In this document: positions 27,272-37,329 of the stretch, one piece after another | Layout: each line of letters opens with the position of its first letter | Position numbering within the stretch: the stretch's first letter is position 1 | From: Desulfovibrio sp. Fe33 | GTDB lineage: Bacteria; Desulfobacterota; Desulfovibrionia; Desulfovibrionales; Desulfovibrionaceae | Reading direction: 5' to 3' | Length of the DNA stretch: 64,000 nt | Assembly: GCF_028532725.1 (NCBI RefSeq) | Contig: NZ_JAQKGU010000001.1 | Location: forward strand, 62,001-126,000 | Notes under the pieces: model-generated | The model's input: the letters and a program-made list of their open reading frames with translations, nothing else | What the model was told of the DNA's origin: nothing | Database searches by the model: none | Position numbers and translations under genes: made by a program

Positions 27272-28050
27272 ACGCCTGTCCGCAACCCATGATCCGCGTA
27301 CGCGGCATCACCAAGAAATACGGCGAGATGATAGGCTGCCGCGACATCTCCTTCGACCTCTGGCCCGGCGAGGTCATGGGCATCGTGGGCGAATCCGGCT
27401 CGGGCAAGTCAACCTTGCTCGCCTGCCTGTCCGGCAGGCTCGAACCCACCTCCGGGACCGTGGGGTACGCCTCGCGGGAGTTCGGCGACATCGACGTGCA
27501 CGGCTGCGCGGAACCGATCCGGCGCAAGCTGTTGCGCACCGAGCTGGGCGTGGTCCACCAGAATCCGCGCGACGGGCTCAGGCTCGGCGTGACCGCCGGG
27601 GCCAACCTGGGCGAGCGGCTCATGTCCGTGGGCGCGCGCCACTACGGCAACATCCGGGCCGAGGCCCTCAAGTGGCTGGCCGAGGTGGAGATAGACGCCG
27701 GGCGCATCGACGATTTCCCCAAGACCTTTTCCGGCGGAATGCAGCAGCGTCTCCAGATCGCCTGCAACCTCATCACCTCGCCGAGGATGGTCTTCATGGA
27801 CGAACCCACGGGCGGCCTCGACGTGTCGGTCCAGGCGCGTCTTCTCGACCTGCTGCGCAACCTGGTTTCCCGGCTCGGGCTGTCGGTCGTCATCGTCACC
27901 CACGACCTGGCCGTGGCGCGGCTTCTGGCCCACCGGCTGATGGTCATGCAGCGCGGCGAAGTGGTCGAGACCGGTCTGACCGACCAGGTCCTGGACGATC
28001 CCCAACACCCCTACACCCAACTGCTGGTCTCTTCGATCCTGCAGGCCTAG
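27268..28050 (+). CDS. phnK: C-P lyase ABC protein PhnK
   Basis: A 260-residue ABC-type ATPase that binds the PhnGHIJ core rather than a permease. Walker [10 protein letters not shown] is near residues 40-48, signature [12 protein letters not shown], Walker [13 protein letters not shown], then the H-loop [10 protein letters not shown] 27268 overlaps the phnJ stop as ATGA with GGGAGGA upstream. It resembles oligopeptide-permease ATPases but is fixed by position between phnJ and phnL. Confidence 0.93.
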   Translation: MNACPQPMIRVRGITKKYGEMIGCRDISFDLWPGEVMGIVGESGSGKSTLLACLSGRLEPTSGTVGYASREFGDIDVHGCAEPIRRKLLRTELGVVHQNPRDGLRLGVTAGANLGERLMSVGARHYGNIRAEALKWLAEVEIDAGRIDDFPKTFSGGMQQRLQIACNLITSPRMVFMDEPTGGLDVSVQARLLDLLRNLVSRLGLSVVIVTHDLAVARLLAHRLMVMQRGEVVETGLTDQVLDDPQHPYTQLLVSSILQA

Positions 28051-28058
28051 GAGCAGTC

Positions 28059-28757
28059 ATGACGACCATGATTTCCGTTCGCAGCCTGGACAAGACCTTC
28101 ACCCTGCACACGCAGGGCGGCACCGTCATCCCGGTCTTTTCCAAGCTCGATCTCGATGTGAACGCGGGCGAGTGCGTGGCCCTGGCCGGGTCTTCGGGCG
28201 CTGGCAAGTCCTCGCTCATCTGCTCGCTCTACGGCAACTACCGGCCCCAGGCGGGGTCCGTGCGCATCCGCCACGACGGCGGGATGGTCGATATCGTCAC
28301 CGCCACGCCCCGGCAGGTGCTGGACATCCGCAGCAGGACCATGGGCTACGTCAGCCAGTTCCTGCGGGTGGTGCCGCGCGTGTCCGCCCTGGACGTGGTG
28401 GCCGAACCCCTGTTGACCCTGACCGGCGATCCCGTCGCCGCCCGCGACAGGGCCGCCTTCCTGCTGAAGCGGCTGAACATCCCTTCCGCCCTGTGGTCCC
28501 TGCCCCCGGCGACCTTCTCGGGCGGCGAACAGCAGCGGGTGAACATAGCGCGGGGCTTCAGCGTGGAATATCCGGTCCTGCTCCTCGACGAGCCGACCGC
28601 CTCCCTCGATTCCGAGAACCGGCGGGTGGTGGTTCAGTTGATAAACGAGGCCAAGGCCCGGGGAACCGCCGTGGTCGGCATCTTCCACGACGAGGAAGTG
28701 CGCGACCTTGTGGCCGACAGACTGTTCGAAATGCGCAGCTTCAAGGAGGCCGCATAA
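28059..28757 (+). CDS. phnL: C-P lyase ABC protein PhnL
   Basis: A 232-residue ABC ATPase that partners PhnK and contributes to the ribose-transfer step. Walker [10 protein letters not shown], signature [15 protein letters not shown], Walker [12 protein letters not shown]. The start codon is ATG 28059, eight bases after phnK, with TAGGAGCAGTC upstream. The N-terminus [15 protein letters not shown] is typical of PhnL. No membrane partner is expected. Confidence 0.93.
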   Translation: MTTMISVRSLDKTFTLHTQGGTVIPVFSKLDLDVNAGECVALAGSSGAGKSSLICSLYGNYRPQAGSVRIRHDGGMVDIVTATPRQVLDIRSRTMGYVSQFLRVVPRVSALDVVAEPLLTLTGDPVAARDRAAFLLKRLNIPSALWSLPPATFSGGEQQRVNIARGFSVEYPVLLLDEPTASLDSENRRVVVQLINEAKARGTAVVGIFHDEEVRDLVADRLFEMRSFKEAA

Positions 28758-28758
28758 C

Positions 28759-29922
28759 ATGGACCGCATCATCAAGAACGCCCGTATCGTCCTGCGCGAC
28801 GAGATCGTCTCCGGCTCGGTGAAAATCGCGGGCGGGGTTATCGAATCCATCGACTTCGGCCCGTGCTCCGTGGCCAATGCCGTTGACCTGGAGAACGATT
28901 ATCTCCTGCCCGGCTTCGTGGAGCTGCACACCGACAACCTGGAACAGGAGCTGGAACCCCGTCCGGGCGTGTTCTGGCCCGATCCGCTGGCCTCGGTGCT
29001 GGCCCACGACAACACCATGGCGGGCGCGGGCATCACCACGGTGCTCGACGCCGTGTCCCTCGGCGAATACCACGACGGTCCCCAACGCTCGAAGATCATG
29101 GATATGTCCATCCGGGCGCTCCAGCGGGCGCGGGGCACCGGGGTGCTCAAGGCGGATCATCGCCTGCACCTGCGCTGCGAATTTTCCGACCCCAAGGTGG
29201 TGGACCTGCTTCTGCCGCACATCGACGACCCCATGCTCATGCTCGTTTCGCTCATGGACCATACTCCGGGCCAGCGGCAGTTCACGGACACCGAAAAGTA
29301 CCGGTCCTACTACCGCAACATGAGCTGGAGCGACGAGGAGTTCGACGAGGTATCCAGGCGGATGATCGCCACCCAGGAATCGTGCGCCGAGCTGAACCGC
29401 GCGCGCATCGTCTCCCTCTGCCGGGAGCGGGGCATTCCCATGGCCAGCCACGACGATACCCTGCCCGAGCACGTCCGGCAGGCCATGGCCGAGGGCATCG
29501 CCATTTCCGAATTTCCGACCACCGCCGAAGCCGCGCGTCTGGCGCGGGACGCGGGCATCTCCATCGTCATGGGCGGGCCCAACCTTGTCAGGGGCGCGTC
29601 CCATTCGGGCAATGTTTCGGCTCGCGATCTGGCCGGGGAGGGGCTGCTGGACATCCTTTCCTCGGACTACGTGCCGGGCAGTCTCGTGGGCGGGGCCTTC
29701 GCCCTGCGCGAGCGGCTGGGTTTCTCCCTGCCCGACGCCGTGGCCATGATAAGCGCCAATCCGGCCGATGCCGTGGGGCTCGGCGACCGGGGCCGCATCG
29801 GCTGCGGGTTGCGCGCGGACCTGGTCCGGGTGCGGGAGATCGAAGGCGTGCCCGCAGTGTTACGGACGTGGTCCGCAGGATGTTCCGGACGCGTTGAAAT
29901 AACAGCGAAAAACGCGGCCTGA
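28759..29922 (+). CDS. phnM: RPnTP hydrolase PhnM
   Basis: A 387-residue amidohydrolase-fold enzyme that removes pyrophosphate from alpha-D-ribose 1-alkylphosphonate 5-triphosphate before PhnJ acts. The metal-site start GFVELHTDNLEQE is near residues 48-60, with further ligands around DHRLHLRCEF, MDHTPGQRQF and ASHDDTLPEH. The start ATG 28759 is one base after the phnL stop, preceded by AAGGAGG at good spacing. It is the last gene of the phnG-M operon. Confidence 0.95.
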   Translation: MDRIIKNARIVLRDEIVSGSVKIAGGVIESIDFGPCSVANAVDLENDYLLPGFVELHTDNLEQELEPRPGVFWPDPLASVLAHDNTMAGAGITTVLDAVSLGEYHDGPQRSKIMDMSIRALQRARGTGVLKADHRLHLRCEFSDPKVVDLLLPHIDDPMLMLVSLMDHTPGQRQFTDTEKYRSYYRNMSWSDEEFDEVSRRMIATQESCAELNRARIVSLCRERGIPMASHDDTLPEHVRQAMAEGIAISEFPTTAEAARLARDAGISIVMGGPNLVRGASHSGNVSARDLAGEGLLDILSSDYVPGSLVGGAFALRERLGFSLPDAVAMISANPADAVGLGDRGRIGCGLRADLVRVREIEGVPAVLRTWSAGCSGRVEITAKNAA

Positions 29923-29973
29923 TTGTTACGGGGGGAAGCGGCGATTCCTTCAAAACGTCACGCGGTCACAATA

Positions 29974-30000
29974 CCCCTGTTGCAGGGGTCGTGTAGACCC
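29974..30000. repeat. two consecutive small inverted repeats before phnC
   Basis: CCCCTG-TTG-CAGGGG (29974-29988) is followed by, and overlaps, GGGTC-GTGTA-GACCC (29986-30000). They lie 51 bases past phnM and 79 before phnC. They may end the phnG-M transcript or mark a control site for phnCDE; the two hairpins share GGG bases and would be mutually exclusive. Confidence 0.4.
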
Positions 30001-30078
30001 TCCATGGTGAGGAAAGCCGCCGTTTTCGGACCGGCCGCCTCCCCACAAACACGATAAAGACCGAGTCGGGAGGCTCCC

Positions 30079-30900
<822 letters not shown>

Positions 30901-30971
30901 TTATACGGCAGCGACCCGGCCGCCGATCGGCAAGAACTGCGTCAACCACAACAATCACAGGAGATTCCCGA

Positions 30972-31856
30972 ATGCTTTCGAAACTGACCAAAGCGCTGAT
31001 GATGGCGGCCCTGGTACTGACCGTGGCCCTGCCCGGTATGGCCAATGCCGGACCCAAGGAATGGCCCGCCACCCTGAAGCTCGGCTTCATCCCCACCGAG
31101 GGAGCGGCCGACTCCGCCAAGCGCGCCAAGCCCATCGCCCGCCAGTTGGAAAAGGATCTCGGCGTCAAGGTCGAAATCTTCACCGCCTCCGATTACAACG
31201 GCATCATCACCGCCATGGCCAACAGCCACATCGACCTGGCCTACTACGGCCCCAAGAGCTACGTGGAGGCCGCTGAGAAGGCCAACGCCGAAGCCGTGGT
31301 CATGGAGCTGAACAAGGACGGCCAGCCCGGCTACACCGGCGTCATCATCACCCGCAAGGATTCCGGCATCGACTCCATGGAAAAGGCCAAGGGCAAGACC
31401 TTCGCCTTCACCGATCCCAACTCCACCTCCGGCTACCTGGTGCCCAACGTCATCTTCGCCCGCGACATGAAGATCGACCCCGAGAAGTACTTCTCCCAGG
31501 TCCGTTTCTCCGGCTCCCACGGCGCGTCCATCCTGGCCGTCAAGAACGGTTCCATTGAGGTCGCCGCCACCAACAACATCGACCTCGACCGCATGATCGA
31601 GAAGGGCTCCGCCTCCCTGGACGACTTCAACACCATCAAGAAGTCCGACATGATTCCCGGCGCCCCCATCGCCGTGCGCAAGGACTTGCCGGAGAGCCTG
31701 AAGGTCGCCATCGCCGGTTCCCTGCTCAAGATCAACGATGACCACGAGGCTCTGGAAATTCTCCAGAACGGCGGCTACCGCCACACCTCCGACAAGGATT
31801 ACGACATGATCCGTTACCTCAAGCGCCTCAAGGCCGAACTGGCCAAGAAGAAGTAG
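30972..31856 (+). CDS. phnD: phosphonate-binding periplasmic protein PhnD
   Basis: A 294-residue substrate-binding protein with a clear signal peptide (LMMAALVLTVALPGMANA, cleavage about residue 25). The mature part starts with LKLGFIPTEG, and PhnD landmarks include DYNGIITAMANSHIDLAYYGP and GYLVPNVIFARD. It delivers phosphonates to PhnCE. The ATG follows AGGAGATTCCCGA. The 71-base gap from phnC and six-base gap to phnE are normal in phnCDE operons. Confidence 0.94.
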   Translation: MLSKLTKALMMAALVLTVALPGMANAGPKEWPATLKLGFIPTEGAADSAKRAKPIARQLEKDLGVKVEIFTASDYNGIITAMANSHIDLAYYGPKSYVEAAEKANAEAVVMELNKDGQPGYTGVIITRKDSGIDSMEKAKGKTFAFTDPNSTSGYLVPNVIFARDMKIDPEKYFSQVRFSGSHGASILAVKNGSIEVAATNNIDLDRMIEKGSASLDDFNTIKKSDMIPGAPIAVRKDLPESLKVAIAGSLLKINDDHEALEILQNGGYRHTSDKDYDMIRYLKRLKAELAKKK

Positions 31857-31861
31857 TAACG

Positions 31862-32965
31862 ATGAGTCATGAACTGACACTCGATCAGGTCACCCCCAGG
31901 AAGAGCTTCCTCCAGAAGCTCGCCCTGGGGGGCTTGATAACCATCGTCCTCGCGGTCCTGGTTTCCTCGTACATCTCCACGGACATCGATCCGTTCAAGT
32001 TGTACGCCAAACGCCAGAACGCCTTCGAGTATCTCTTCGGCAGGCAGCTCAACGACGCGGACAAGCAGGCGGCCATGGATCAGGCCGAACGTCTGCCCGC
32101 CATCATAGCCTTCGAGGAGGCGTATCAGAAGGTCAAGGCGGAATACTCCGCCTCCGGACGCGAATTGAATCCCGTGACCATGCAGCGCGAGGCCCAGAAA
32201 CGCGCCGACGCCCGCATGGCGGAAATGAGCTCCGAGGAGCATGAACGGATCGTCCAGAGCGAATACGACCGCATCAGCGACGAAAGGGAAGGGGGGTATT
32301 TCCCGCCCGAAACCGCCTGGCCCCATCTCGTGGAATACTCCAAGGCGCTCATCGAGACCGTGGCCATCGCCATATGGGGGACGCTCATCGCCTTTATCGC
32401 GGCCATCCCCATGGCCATGTTCGCGGCCAAGAATACCCTGGAACTGATGGTACAGGGCGACGGGACCGTGCAGCGGGCCATCCGCTGGTTTGGCCAGTTC
32501 GGGGCGCGGCGCGTGCTCGATTTCTGCCGCGGCTTCAACGAATTCGTCATGGCCCTCATCTTCGTGGCCGTCATCGGCCTCGGACCGTATGCGGGCGTGC
32601 TGGCCCTGGCCATCCACACCTTCGGCATCCTGGGCAAGGTCTTTTCCGAGGCCATCGAGCAGATCGAACCCGGCCAGGTCGAGGCCGTCACCGCCTCCGG
32701 CGCGGGGCCCGCTCAGATCATGGCCTTCTCGGTCATCCCGCAGGTCATGCCCCTTGTGGTCAGCTACACCCTGCTGCGTTTCGAATCCAACGTCCGCTCG
32801 GCCACCATCCTCGGCTTCGTGGGCGCGGGCGGCATCGGCTTCCTGATGTTCGACAAGATCAACGGATACCTCTATCGCGAAGTGTGCACCATGATGATCA
32901 TGGTCATCGTTTCCGTGACCATCATCGACTATCTTTGCGGCATTCTCCGCCGGAAGTTCGTTTAA
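31862..32965 (+). CDS. phnE: phosphonate ABC transporter permease PhnE
   Basis: A 367-residue permease, longer than E. coli PhnE. After the first membrane helix (about 18-40) there is a roughly 120-residue polar segment before the BPD-type helices begin near residue 160 (LIETVAIAIWGTLIAFIAAIP). The EAA-type coupling loop is VEAVTASGAGPAQIMAFSVIPQV. It ends the phosphonate island and is followed at once by a 21-bp inverted-repeat terminator and a dispersed palindromic element. Confidence 0.92.
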   Translation: MSHELTLDQVTPRKSFLQKLALGGLITIVLAVLVSSYISTDIDPFKLYAKRQNAFEYLFGRQLNDADKQAAMDQAERLPAIIAFEEAYQKVKAEYSASGRELNPVTMQREAQKRADARMAEMSSEEHERIVQSEYDRISDEREGGYFPPETAWPHLVEYSKALIETVAIAIWGTLIAFIAAIPMAMFAAKNTLELMVQGDGTVQRAIRWFGQFGARRVLDFCRGFNEFVMALIFVAVIGLGPYAGVLALAIHTFGILGKVFSEAIEQIEPGQVEAVTASGAGPAQIMAFSVIPQVMPLVVSYTLLRFESNVRSATILGFVGAGGIGFLMFDKINGYLYREVCTMMIMVIVSVTIIDYLCGILRRKFV

Positions 32966-32979
32966 CGCCGAATGGCACC

Positions 32980-33025
32980 CCAACAACAAAGCCCTCCGCG
33001 TTCACGCGGAGGGCTTTGTTGTTGG
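32980..33025 (+). terminator. strong terminator after phnE
   Basis: Bases 32980-33000 are an exact inverted repeat of 33005-33025 around TTCA (21 bp, core AAAGCCCTCCGCG). The right arm ends GGCTTTGTTGTTGG. It starts 14 bases after the phnE stop; its final G overlaps the first base of the dispersed element. Confidence 0.85.
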
Positions 33026-33128
33026 CCTCCGGCGGCCGGGGGGAAGAGGAGAGGGAAACCCTTTGAAAAGGGCTTTCCCTCTCCTCTTCCCCCCGGACCC
33101 CCTATCTCCTCACCTTTCCTAAACTTTT
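33025..33128 (+). repeat. dispersed palindromic element, copy 1
   Basis: The element starts GCCTCCGGCGGCC and ends CCTAAACTTTT. It contains a perfect 23-bp inverted repeat (33036-33058 with 33074-33096) around CCCTTTGAAAAGGG, itself a small palindrome. A second copy lies at 60101-60201 in the opposite orientation. It sits directly behind phnE in the sense direction. It is noncoding and probably a REP/MITE-like repeat of this lineage. Confidence 0.8.
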
Positions 33129-33276
33129 GGGGTGCCTTCGGCAGGTGGGCGAGGTGGGCGTTTTGGTCGAATGTGCCGGGCGGTCGGGGAAAAGAAACGC
33201 CGTCATGTTCGACACTTTGGTTGAGGGGGGTGTCCGCATGAGCTAGGATGGCCTGAAAGCAGACTTGGGAGGTCGC

Positions 33277-34665
33277 ATGTTCCGAATCGAAACGGACAGT
33301 CTCGGCGAAGTACGGGTGCCGGAGGAAGCGTTGTGGGGAGCGCAGACGCAACGTGCGCTTACCCTGTTCACCATCGACGGCGAATTGATGCCCCGGGAGA
33401 TGATCCGGGCCTACGCCATCCTGAAAAAAGCGTGCGCCCTGGCCAATGGGGAGGCCGGGAAGCTGTCCCCGGAACGGCGGGACCTGATCGTGACCGTCTG
33501 TGATGAAATCCTCGCCGGGCTGCACGCGGACATGTTTCCGCTGCCGGTGTGGATTTCGGGCAGCGGCACCCAGTTTAACATGAACGTGAACGAGGTCATC
33601 GCCAACCGCTGTTCGCAACTGGCGGGCAAGCCCCTGGGCTCCAAGGAGCCGGTTCATCCGAATGACCACGTCAACCTGAGCCAGTCGACTAACGATAACT
33701 TTCCGTCAGTCATGTATATGGCTGCCGCAACAGGAATTGTCGAAAAACTCATCCCATCCGTACAGGCCATGCGCGGCGAGCTTTCAGCCAAGGCCGAAGA
33801 GTGGGCCTCGATCGTCAAGATCGGCCGCACACATATGCAGGACGCCACGCCCCTGACCTTGGGGCAGGAATTTTCGGGATACGCCTCGCTTCTGGAGGAC
33901 AATAAAAAAAGGATCGAAGACGCCCTTGGCGGCGTGTACGAACTGGCCCTGGGCGGCACTGCCGTGGGCACCGGGGTGAACAGTTGGCCCGGCTTCGCCG
34001 AGGCGGCGGTGGGACGCATCGCGGACCTGACCGGGTTGCCCTTCGTCCCGGCAGGCAACCGCTTTGCGGCGCAGGGCAGCCATGACGCGCTGGTGCACCT
34101 GTCGGCGGCGTTGAAGACCCTGGCCAACTCCCTGAACAGGATCGCGGCCGACATCCGGCTGCTCTCCTGCGGGCCGCGCGCCGGATTGGGCGAGCTGGTC
34201 ATACCGGCCAACGAGCCGGGATCGTCCATCATGCCGGGCAAGGTCAATCCCACCCAGTGCGAGGCCCTGACCATGGTCTCCATGCAGGTCATGGCCAACG
34301 ATCTGGCCGTGACCCTCGGCGGAACGTCCGGTTCCTTGGAAATGAACGCCTACAAGCCGCTTATCATCCGCAATGTGCTGCATTCCGTGCGGTTGTTGAG
34401 CGACGGTGCGCGCAGCTTTACGGACCACCTGCTGGCCGGGCTTGCGCCCGACCGCGAGCGGATCGCGGCGCATGTTTCCCACTCGCTCATGCTGGTCACG
34501 GCCCTGACTCCGGTGATCGGTTACGACAAGGCCGCCCAAATCGCCCACCACGCCCACAAGACGGGGCAAAGCCTGCGCCACGCCGCCCTGGAACTCGGCT
34601 TGGTGACGGCCGAGGAGTTCGATCGTGTGGTGGTTCCCGAAAGGATGATCCGTCCCCGGGAGTAG
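33277..34665 (+). CDS. fumC: class II fumarate hydratase
   Basis: A 462-residue member of the aspartase/fumarase superfamily, close in length to E. coli FumC. It has the signature [15 protein letters not shown] near residue 310 and the substrate-site stretches [18 protein letters not shown] and [16 protein letters not shown]. It interconverts fumarate and malate in the cytoplasm; in sulfate reducers it serves the partial or reductive TCA route. ATG 33277 is chosen for GGGAGGTCGC upstream; the earlier in-frame start at 33265 lacks this. It appears monocistronic. Confidence 0.94.
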   Translation: MFRIETDSLGEVRVPEEALWGAQTQRALTLFTIDGELMPREMIRAYAILKKACALANGEAGKLSPERRDLIVTVCDEILAGLHADMFPLPVWISGSGTQFNMNVNEVIANRCSQLAGKPLGSKEPVHPNDHVNLSQSTNDNFPSVMYMAAATGIVEKLIPSVQAMRGELSAKAEEWASIVKIGRTHMQDATPLTLGQEFSGYASLLEDNKKRIEDALGGVYELALGGTAVGTGVNSWPGFAEAAVGRIADLTGLPFVPAGNRFAAQGSHDALVHLSAALKTLANSLNRIAADIRLLSCGPRAGLGELVIPANEPGSSIMPGKVNPTQCEALTMVSMQVMANDLAVTLGGTSGSLEMNAYKPLIIRNVLHSVRLLSDGARSFTDHLLAGLAPDRERIAAHVSHSLMLVTALTPVIGYDKAAQIAHHAHKTGQSLRHAALELGLVTAEEFDRVVVPERMIRPRE

Positions 34666-34690
34666 GAGCGAAGAGTTTCCCAGCCACATG

Positions 34691-34724
34691 AAAAAAGGGC
34701 CGACGGTTTGCGCCGTCGGCCCTT
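34691..34724 (-). terminator. terminator of DUF2959 gene
   Basis: On the minus strand AAGGGCCGACGG pairs with CCGTCGGCCCTT, followed by TTTT. It lies 22 bases past the leftward gene's stop and may also stop fumC transcripts arriving from the left. Confidence 0.85.
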
Positions 34725-34745
34725 CGTCGTTCGACTTCGCGCCGG

Positions 34746-35387
34746 TTATTCCAGCGTTTTGATGAAGGCGTCGGCCTCGGCGATGGACTTGTCCATTTCC
34801 TTGATGAGGGCGTCCACGTCGGTGCGGATGGAGGTCAGTTCGCCTTCGAGGGAGGCCACGGCCTTGGCGTTGAGATTGTGCTTGAGGTAGAGGACCTGGT
34901 CCTCGAAGGCCTCCAGCACGGGATACATCTTCTTTTCCGCGTTGCGCATGGCCTTGATGAGGCCGTTGTACCGCTTCTTGGTGGCGGTGAGCTTCTGCTG
35001 GCTGGAGCGGCGCAGCTTGGCGCTGGAGTAGAGTTGGATTTCCTTGTTCCACTCGTCGAACAGGGCTTCGGCCACATCCTCCACGGAGTCGATGCGGGAC
35101 TTGACCCGTTCGGCTTCGTCCTTGCAATCCTCGTATTCGCCGTTGAGCCTGTCGTAGACCTCCTGAAGCTGCCCGCCGTCAAAGGCGACCACGGACCGGA
35201 ACTGCTCCAGCGCGGAGGCGAATTGCTCCTTGGCGTCCTTCTGGGATTCGCGGGCGTTTTCCACCCGGTCGGACAGGATTTCGCGTTTGTCGTAACCCAT
35301 GGACTCCATGGCGGAGTAGTAGGTTTTCGAGCAGCCGTAGGCGGCGAAAAGGGTGAGGGCGGACAGGACCAGGACAAGCCGTTTCAT
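34746..35387 (-). CDS. DUF2959 helical lipoprotein-like protein
   Basis: A 213-residue protein of the DUF2959 family. It has an N-terminal signal (LVLVLSALTLFAAYG followed by Cys19), a weak lipobox. The rest is almost wholly alpha-helical and charged, with heptad-like runs that suggest long coiled coils (KREILSDRVENARESQKDA; VASLEGELTSIRTDV). Probably a periplasmic or membrane-anchored structural protein; the function is unknown. ATG 35387 has AAGGAGTCC upstream; a longer frame to 35540 is unsupported. A terminator follows at 34691-34724. Confidence 0.85.
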   Translation of the reverse strand: MKRLVLVLSALTLFAAYGCSKTYYSAMESMGYDKREILSDRVENARESQKDAKEQFASALEQFRSVVAFDGGQLQEVYDRLNGEYEDCKDEAERVKSRIDSVEDVAEALFDEWNKEIQLYSSAKLRRSSQQKLTATKKRYNGLIKAMRNAEKKMYPVLEAFEDQVLYLKHNLNAKAVASLEGELTSIRTDVDALIKEMDKSIAEADAFIKTLE

Positions 35388-35452
35388 ATAGGACTCCTTG
35401 GATTCGACGTGTAGTAAGCGGTGCATACAATAAAGGTCCGGGTTGGGCAAAC

Positions 35453-36346
35453 CTATGGACGTTGGACGAGCAGGGAGCGCGCGGCGCGGACCAAGGCGTC
35501 GGTGAACCCGGTCAGGCGCGCGGATTCCAGGTTCCAGCAATGCCAGTGCAGCCGGACGGTGAAGATGCGGCCGGGCAGCAGATCCACGAGCTCGCCCCGT
35601 TTGAGGCCGGGGTCGGCCTGCTGGTCCGGAAGCATTCCGGACACCCTGCCTGAAGCCACGGCCTCGGGAAATTTTTCGGACGACGGCAGATAGAAGGGCG
35701 CGCGCAGGGCGGGACGCTCGCCCAGGGCTTCGGCCAGCAATGCCTCATGCATGATGTCCTTGCGGTTGAAAACGAGGATCGGAGCCCTTTCGGCAGCCCG
35801 CAATGTAAGGCCGTCAGGGTACCATTTCATTTTGTATGACGCAGAGCCGTACAAACGGTAGTCCATGTCGCCGAGATATTCCACGCGGCACCCCTGGACC
35901 GGATCGGCTCGGTCGGAGACGCAGCCGATGACCTCTCCCGCCTTGAGGAGCTTGAGGGTCTCGGCCTGGTCGTCCACGGACAGGTCGAGGAGCACCGGTT
36001 CGGCGTCGAGATAGGAATTTACGGCGGGGAAAAACCATGTCGCCAGGGAATCGGCGTTGACGCCCACGGCCAGGGTGTCGAATCCCTCACGGTTTCGGCC
36101 CGCTCCTGCGGACAGGTCTTCTTCGAGCCGCCGGACCTGCCGGTAATGCCTGAGCATGTCCCGGCCCGCCTCGGTGGGCCGCGGCGGCGAGGAGCGCACG
36201 AGCAGCACGCATCCGGCCTGTTCCTCCAACAGCTTGACCCGTTGGGACACGGCTCCCTGAGTAAGGTGCAGCATTCGCGCACCCTTTTCGAACCCGCCTT
36301 CGCTGATAACGGCCGCGAAGGCCTCGACCAACTTGTAATCCAACAT
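35453..36346 (-). CDS. argP: ArgP/IciA-type LysR regulator
   Basis: A 297-residue LysR regulator of the ArgP group. The N-terminus MLDYKLVEAFAAVISEGGF and LTQGAVSQRVKLLEEQAGC are typical of ArgP rather than general LysR proteins. The effector domain covers 90-290. ArgP senses lysine/arginine and drives the exporter argO, usually divergent, as here. The argO copy next door is broken, so the regulator may be a leftover or serve other targets. The 159-base shared gap is AT-rich. Confidence 0.85.
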   Translation of the reverse strand: MLDYKLVEAFAAVISEGGFEKGARMLHLTQGAVSQRVKLLEEQAGCVLLVRSSPPRPTEAGRDMLRHYRQVRRLEEDLSAGAGRNREGFDTLAVGVNADSLATWFFPAVNSYLDAEPVLLDLSVDDQAETLKLLKAGEVIGCVSDRADPVQGCRVEYLGDMDYRLYGSASYKMKWYPDGLTLRAAERAPILVFNRKDIMHEALLAEALGERPALRAPFYLPSSEKFPEAVASGRVSGMLPDQQADPGLKRGELVDLLPGRIFTVRLHWHCWNLESARLTGFTDALVRAARSLLVQRP

Positions 36347-36505
36347 CCAATATTATTAGCAATATTAATGACTGTTGAAAACAATTAGTTTTACACAATC
36401 CGTCCTGCCCGCCTACAACCGTGCCGACAACAATCGCCCTCTTCTCTCGCAGCGACGGGAAAAGCTCGGCAAAGATATGGGGATGGGGGCCGGGAGCAAA
36501 CGGAA

Positions 36506-36875
36506 ATGACGCCATTCATACAGGGATACGCCATGGGCGGCGGGTTGATCGTGGCCATAGGCGCGCAGAACGCGTTCGTGCTGACGCAGGGAGTGCGGCG
36601 CAATCACCATCTGGCGGTGGCGGCGTTGTGCATCCTGTGCGACGGGCTGCTCATCGGGCTGGGCGTGACGGGCGTGGGCGCGGCCGTGGCGTCGAATCCG
36701 ACGTTGGGGCGCATTGCGGCATGGGGAGGAGCCGCGTTCCTGGCGTGGTACGGGCGGGCGGGTTCTGGCTCCCCTGTTTTCCCGTGACGTATCGTGGCGC
36801 ATCCTGGACGGGGCGGTTTGCCTGACCATGTGGGGTGTGGCGGTTTCCCTGATCCGGTCCGCGCTCCCCGCTTAG
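36506..36875 (+). pseudogene. argO: argO/lysE amino-acid exporter with internal deletion and frameshift
   Basis: From ATG 36506 the first 83 codons match the start of LysE/ArgO (GLIVAIGAQNAFVLTQGVRR). Then the frame changes and hits TGA at 36785. In a different frame from about 36759 the genuine C-terminus appears (LAPLFSRD, ILDGAVCLTMWG, SLIRSALPA) and ends at TAG 36873-36875. About 85-90 central codons are missing compared with the usual 200-210 residues. The junction lies in the GC-rich run 36752-36764. The gene is therefore dead, while its regulator argP next door is intact. Confidence 0.85.
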
Positions 36876-36918
36876 TCCGGCGACGGTTCAGGCAGGCTGC
36901 TCGCGGCGTGAAGCGGCT

Positions 36919-37206
36919 TCATTCGCCGCTCTCCTCGCGCCTGCCGTGGAGGAAGAGCTTTTCCCAATCCAGGGGGACGAGGCTGCGCTGGTTCCGCCAT
37001 TGGAGGTAGGCCCATCCTTCGTCGGGAATGGTGCGCACCAGGACCTTGTTGACGAACTGCCTGCCGTCGCCGCCGCAGCATTTGCAGGCCCAGCCGCAGA
37101 TGTCGCAGGTGCAGCCGCCTGTCTTCATCATCTCTTTGGCCGTGCCGGAGTTGTCGCAGCAGGCGTCGCACAGCCGCAGGTGGGGGGATTCGGCTGGACT
37201 GGTCAT
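36919..37206 (-). CDS. small cysteine-rich protein of unknown function
   Basis: A 95-residue protein with ten cysteines in its first 45 residues, in CDACCDN and GGCTCDICGWACKCCGG. The pattern suggests a zinc-ribbon or Fe-S fold. The C-terminal half is rich in aromatic and basic residues (GWAYLQWRNQRSLVPLDWEK). I recognise no family. The start at 37206 is set by the protein's compositional boundary; the frame is open to 37695, but the extension is antisense to the cereblon-like gene. No strong Shine-Dalgarno is visible. It is divergent from the CULT-domain gene. Confidence 0.6.
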   Translation of the reverse strand: MTSPAESPHLRLCDACCDNSGTAKEMMKTGGCTCDICGWACKCCGGDGRQFVNKVLVRTIPDEGWAYLQWRNQRSLVPLDWEKLFLHGRREESGE

Positions 37207-37329
37207 GCTCAAGATGTACGGACGCCCGCGAAAGCGGTCAACCCCGGCCGTCTTGTCCTCCTGTCGGGACATGTCGCCCCGCCCTCGACCTAAGGGAGCC
37301 GGTAGCGTATGGTTTGGCCGGAGGCTCTT

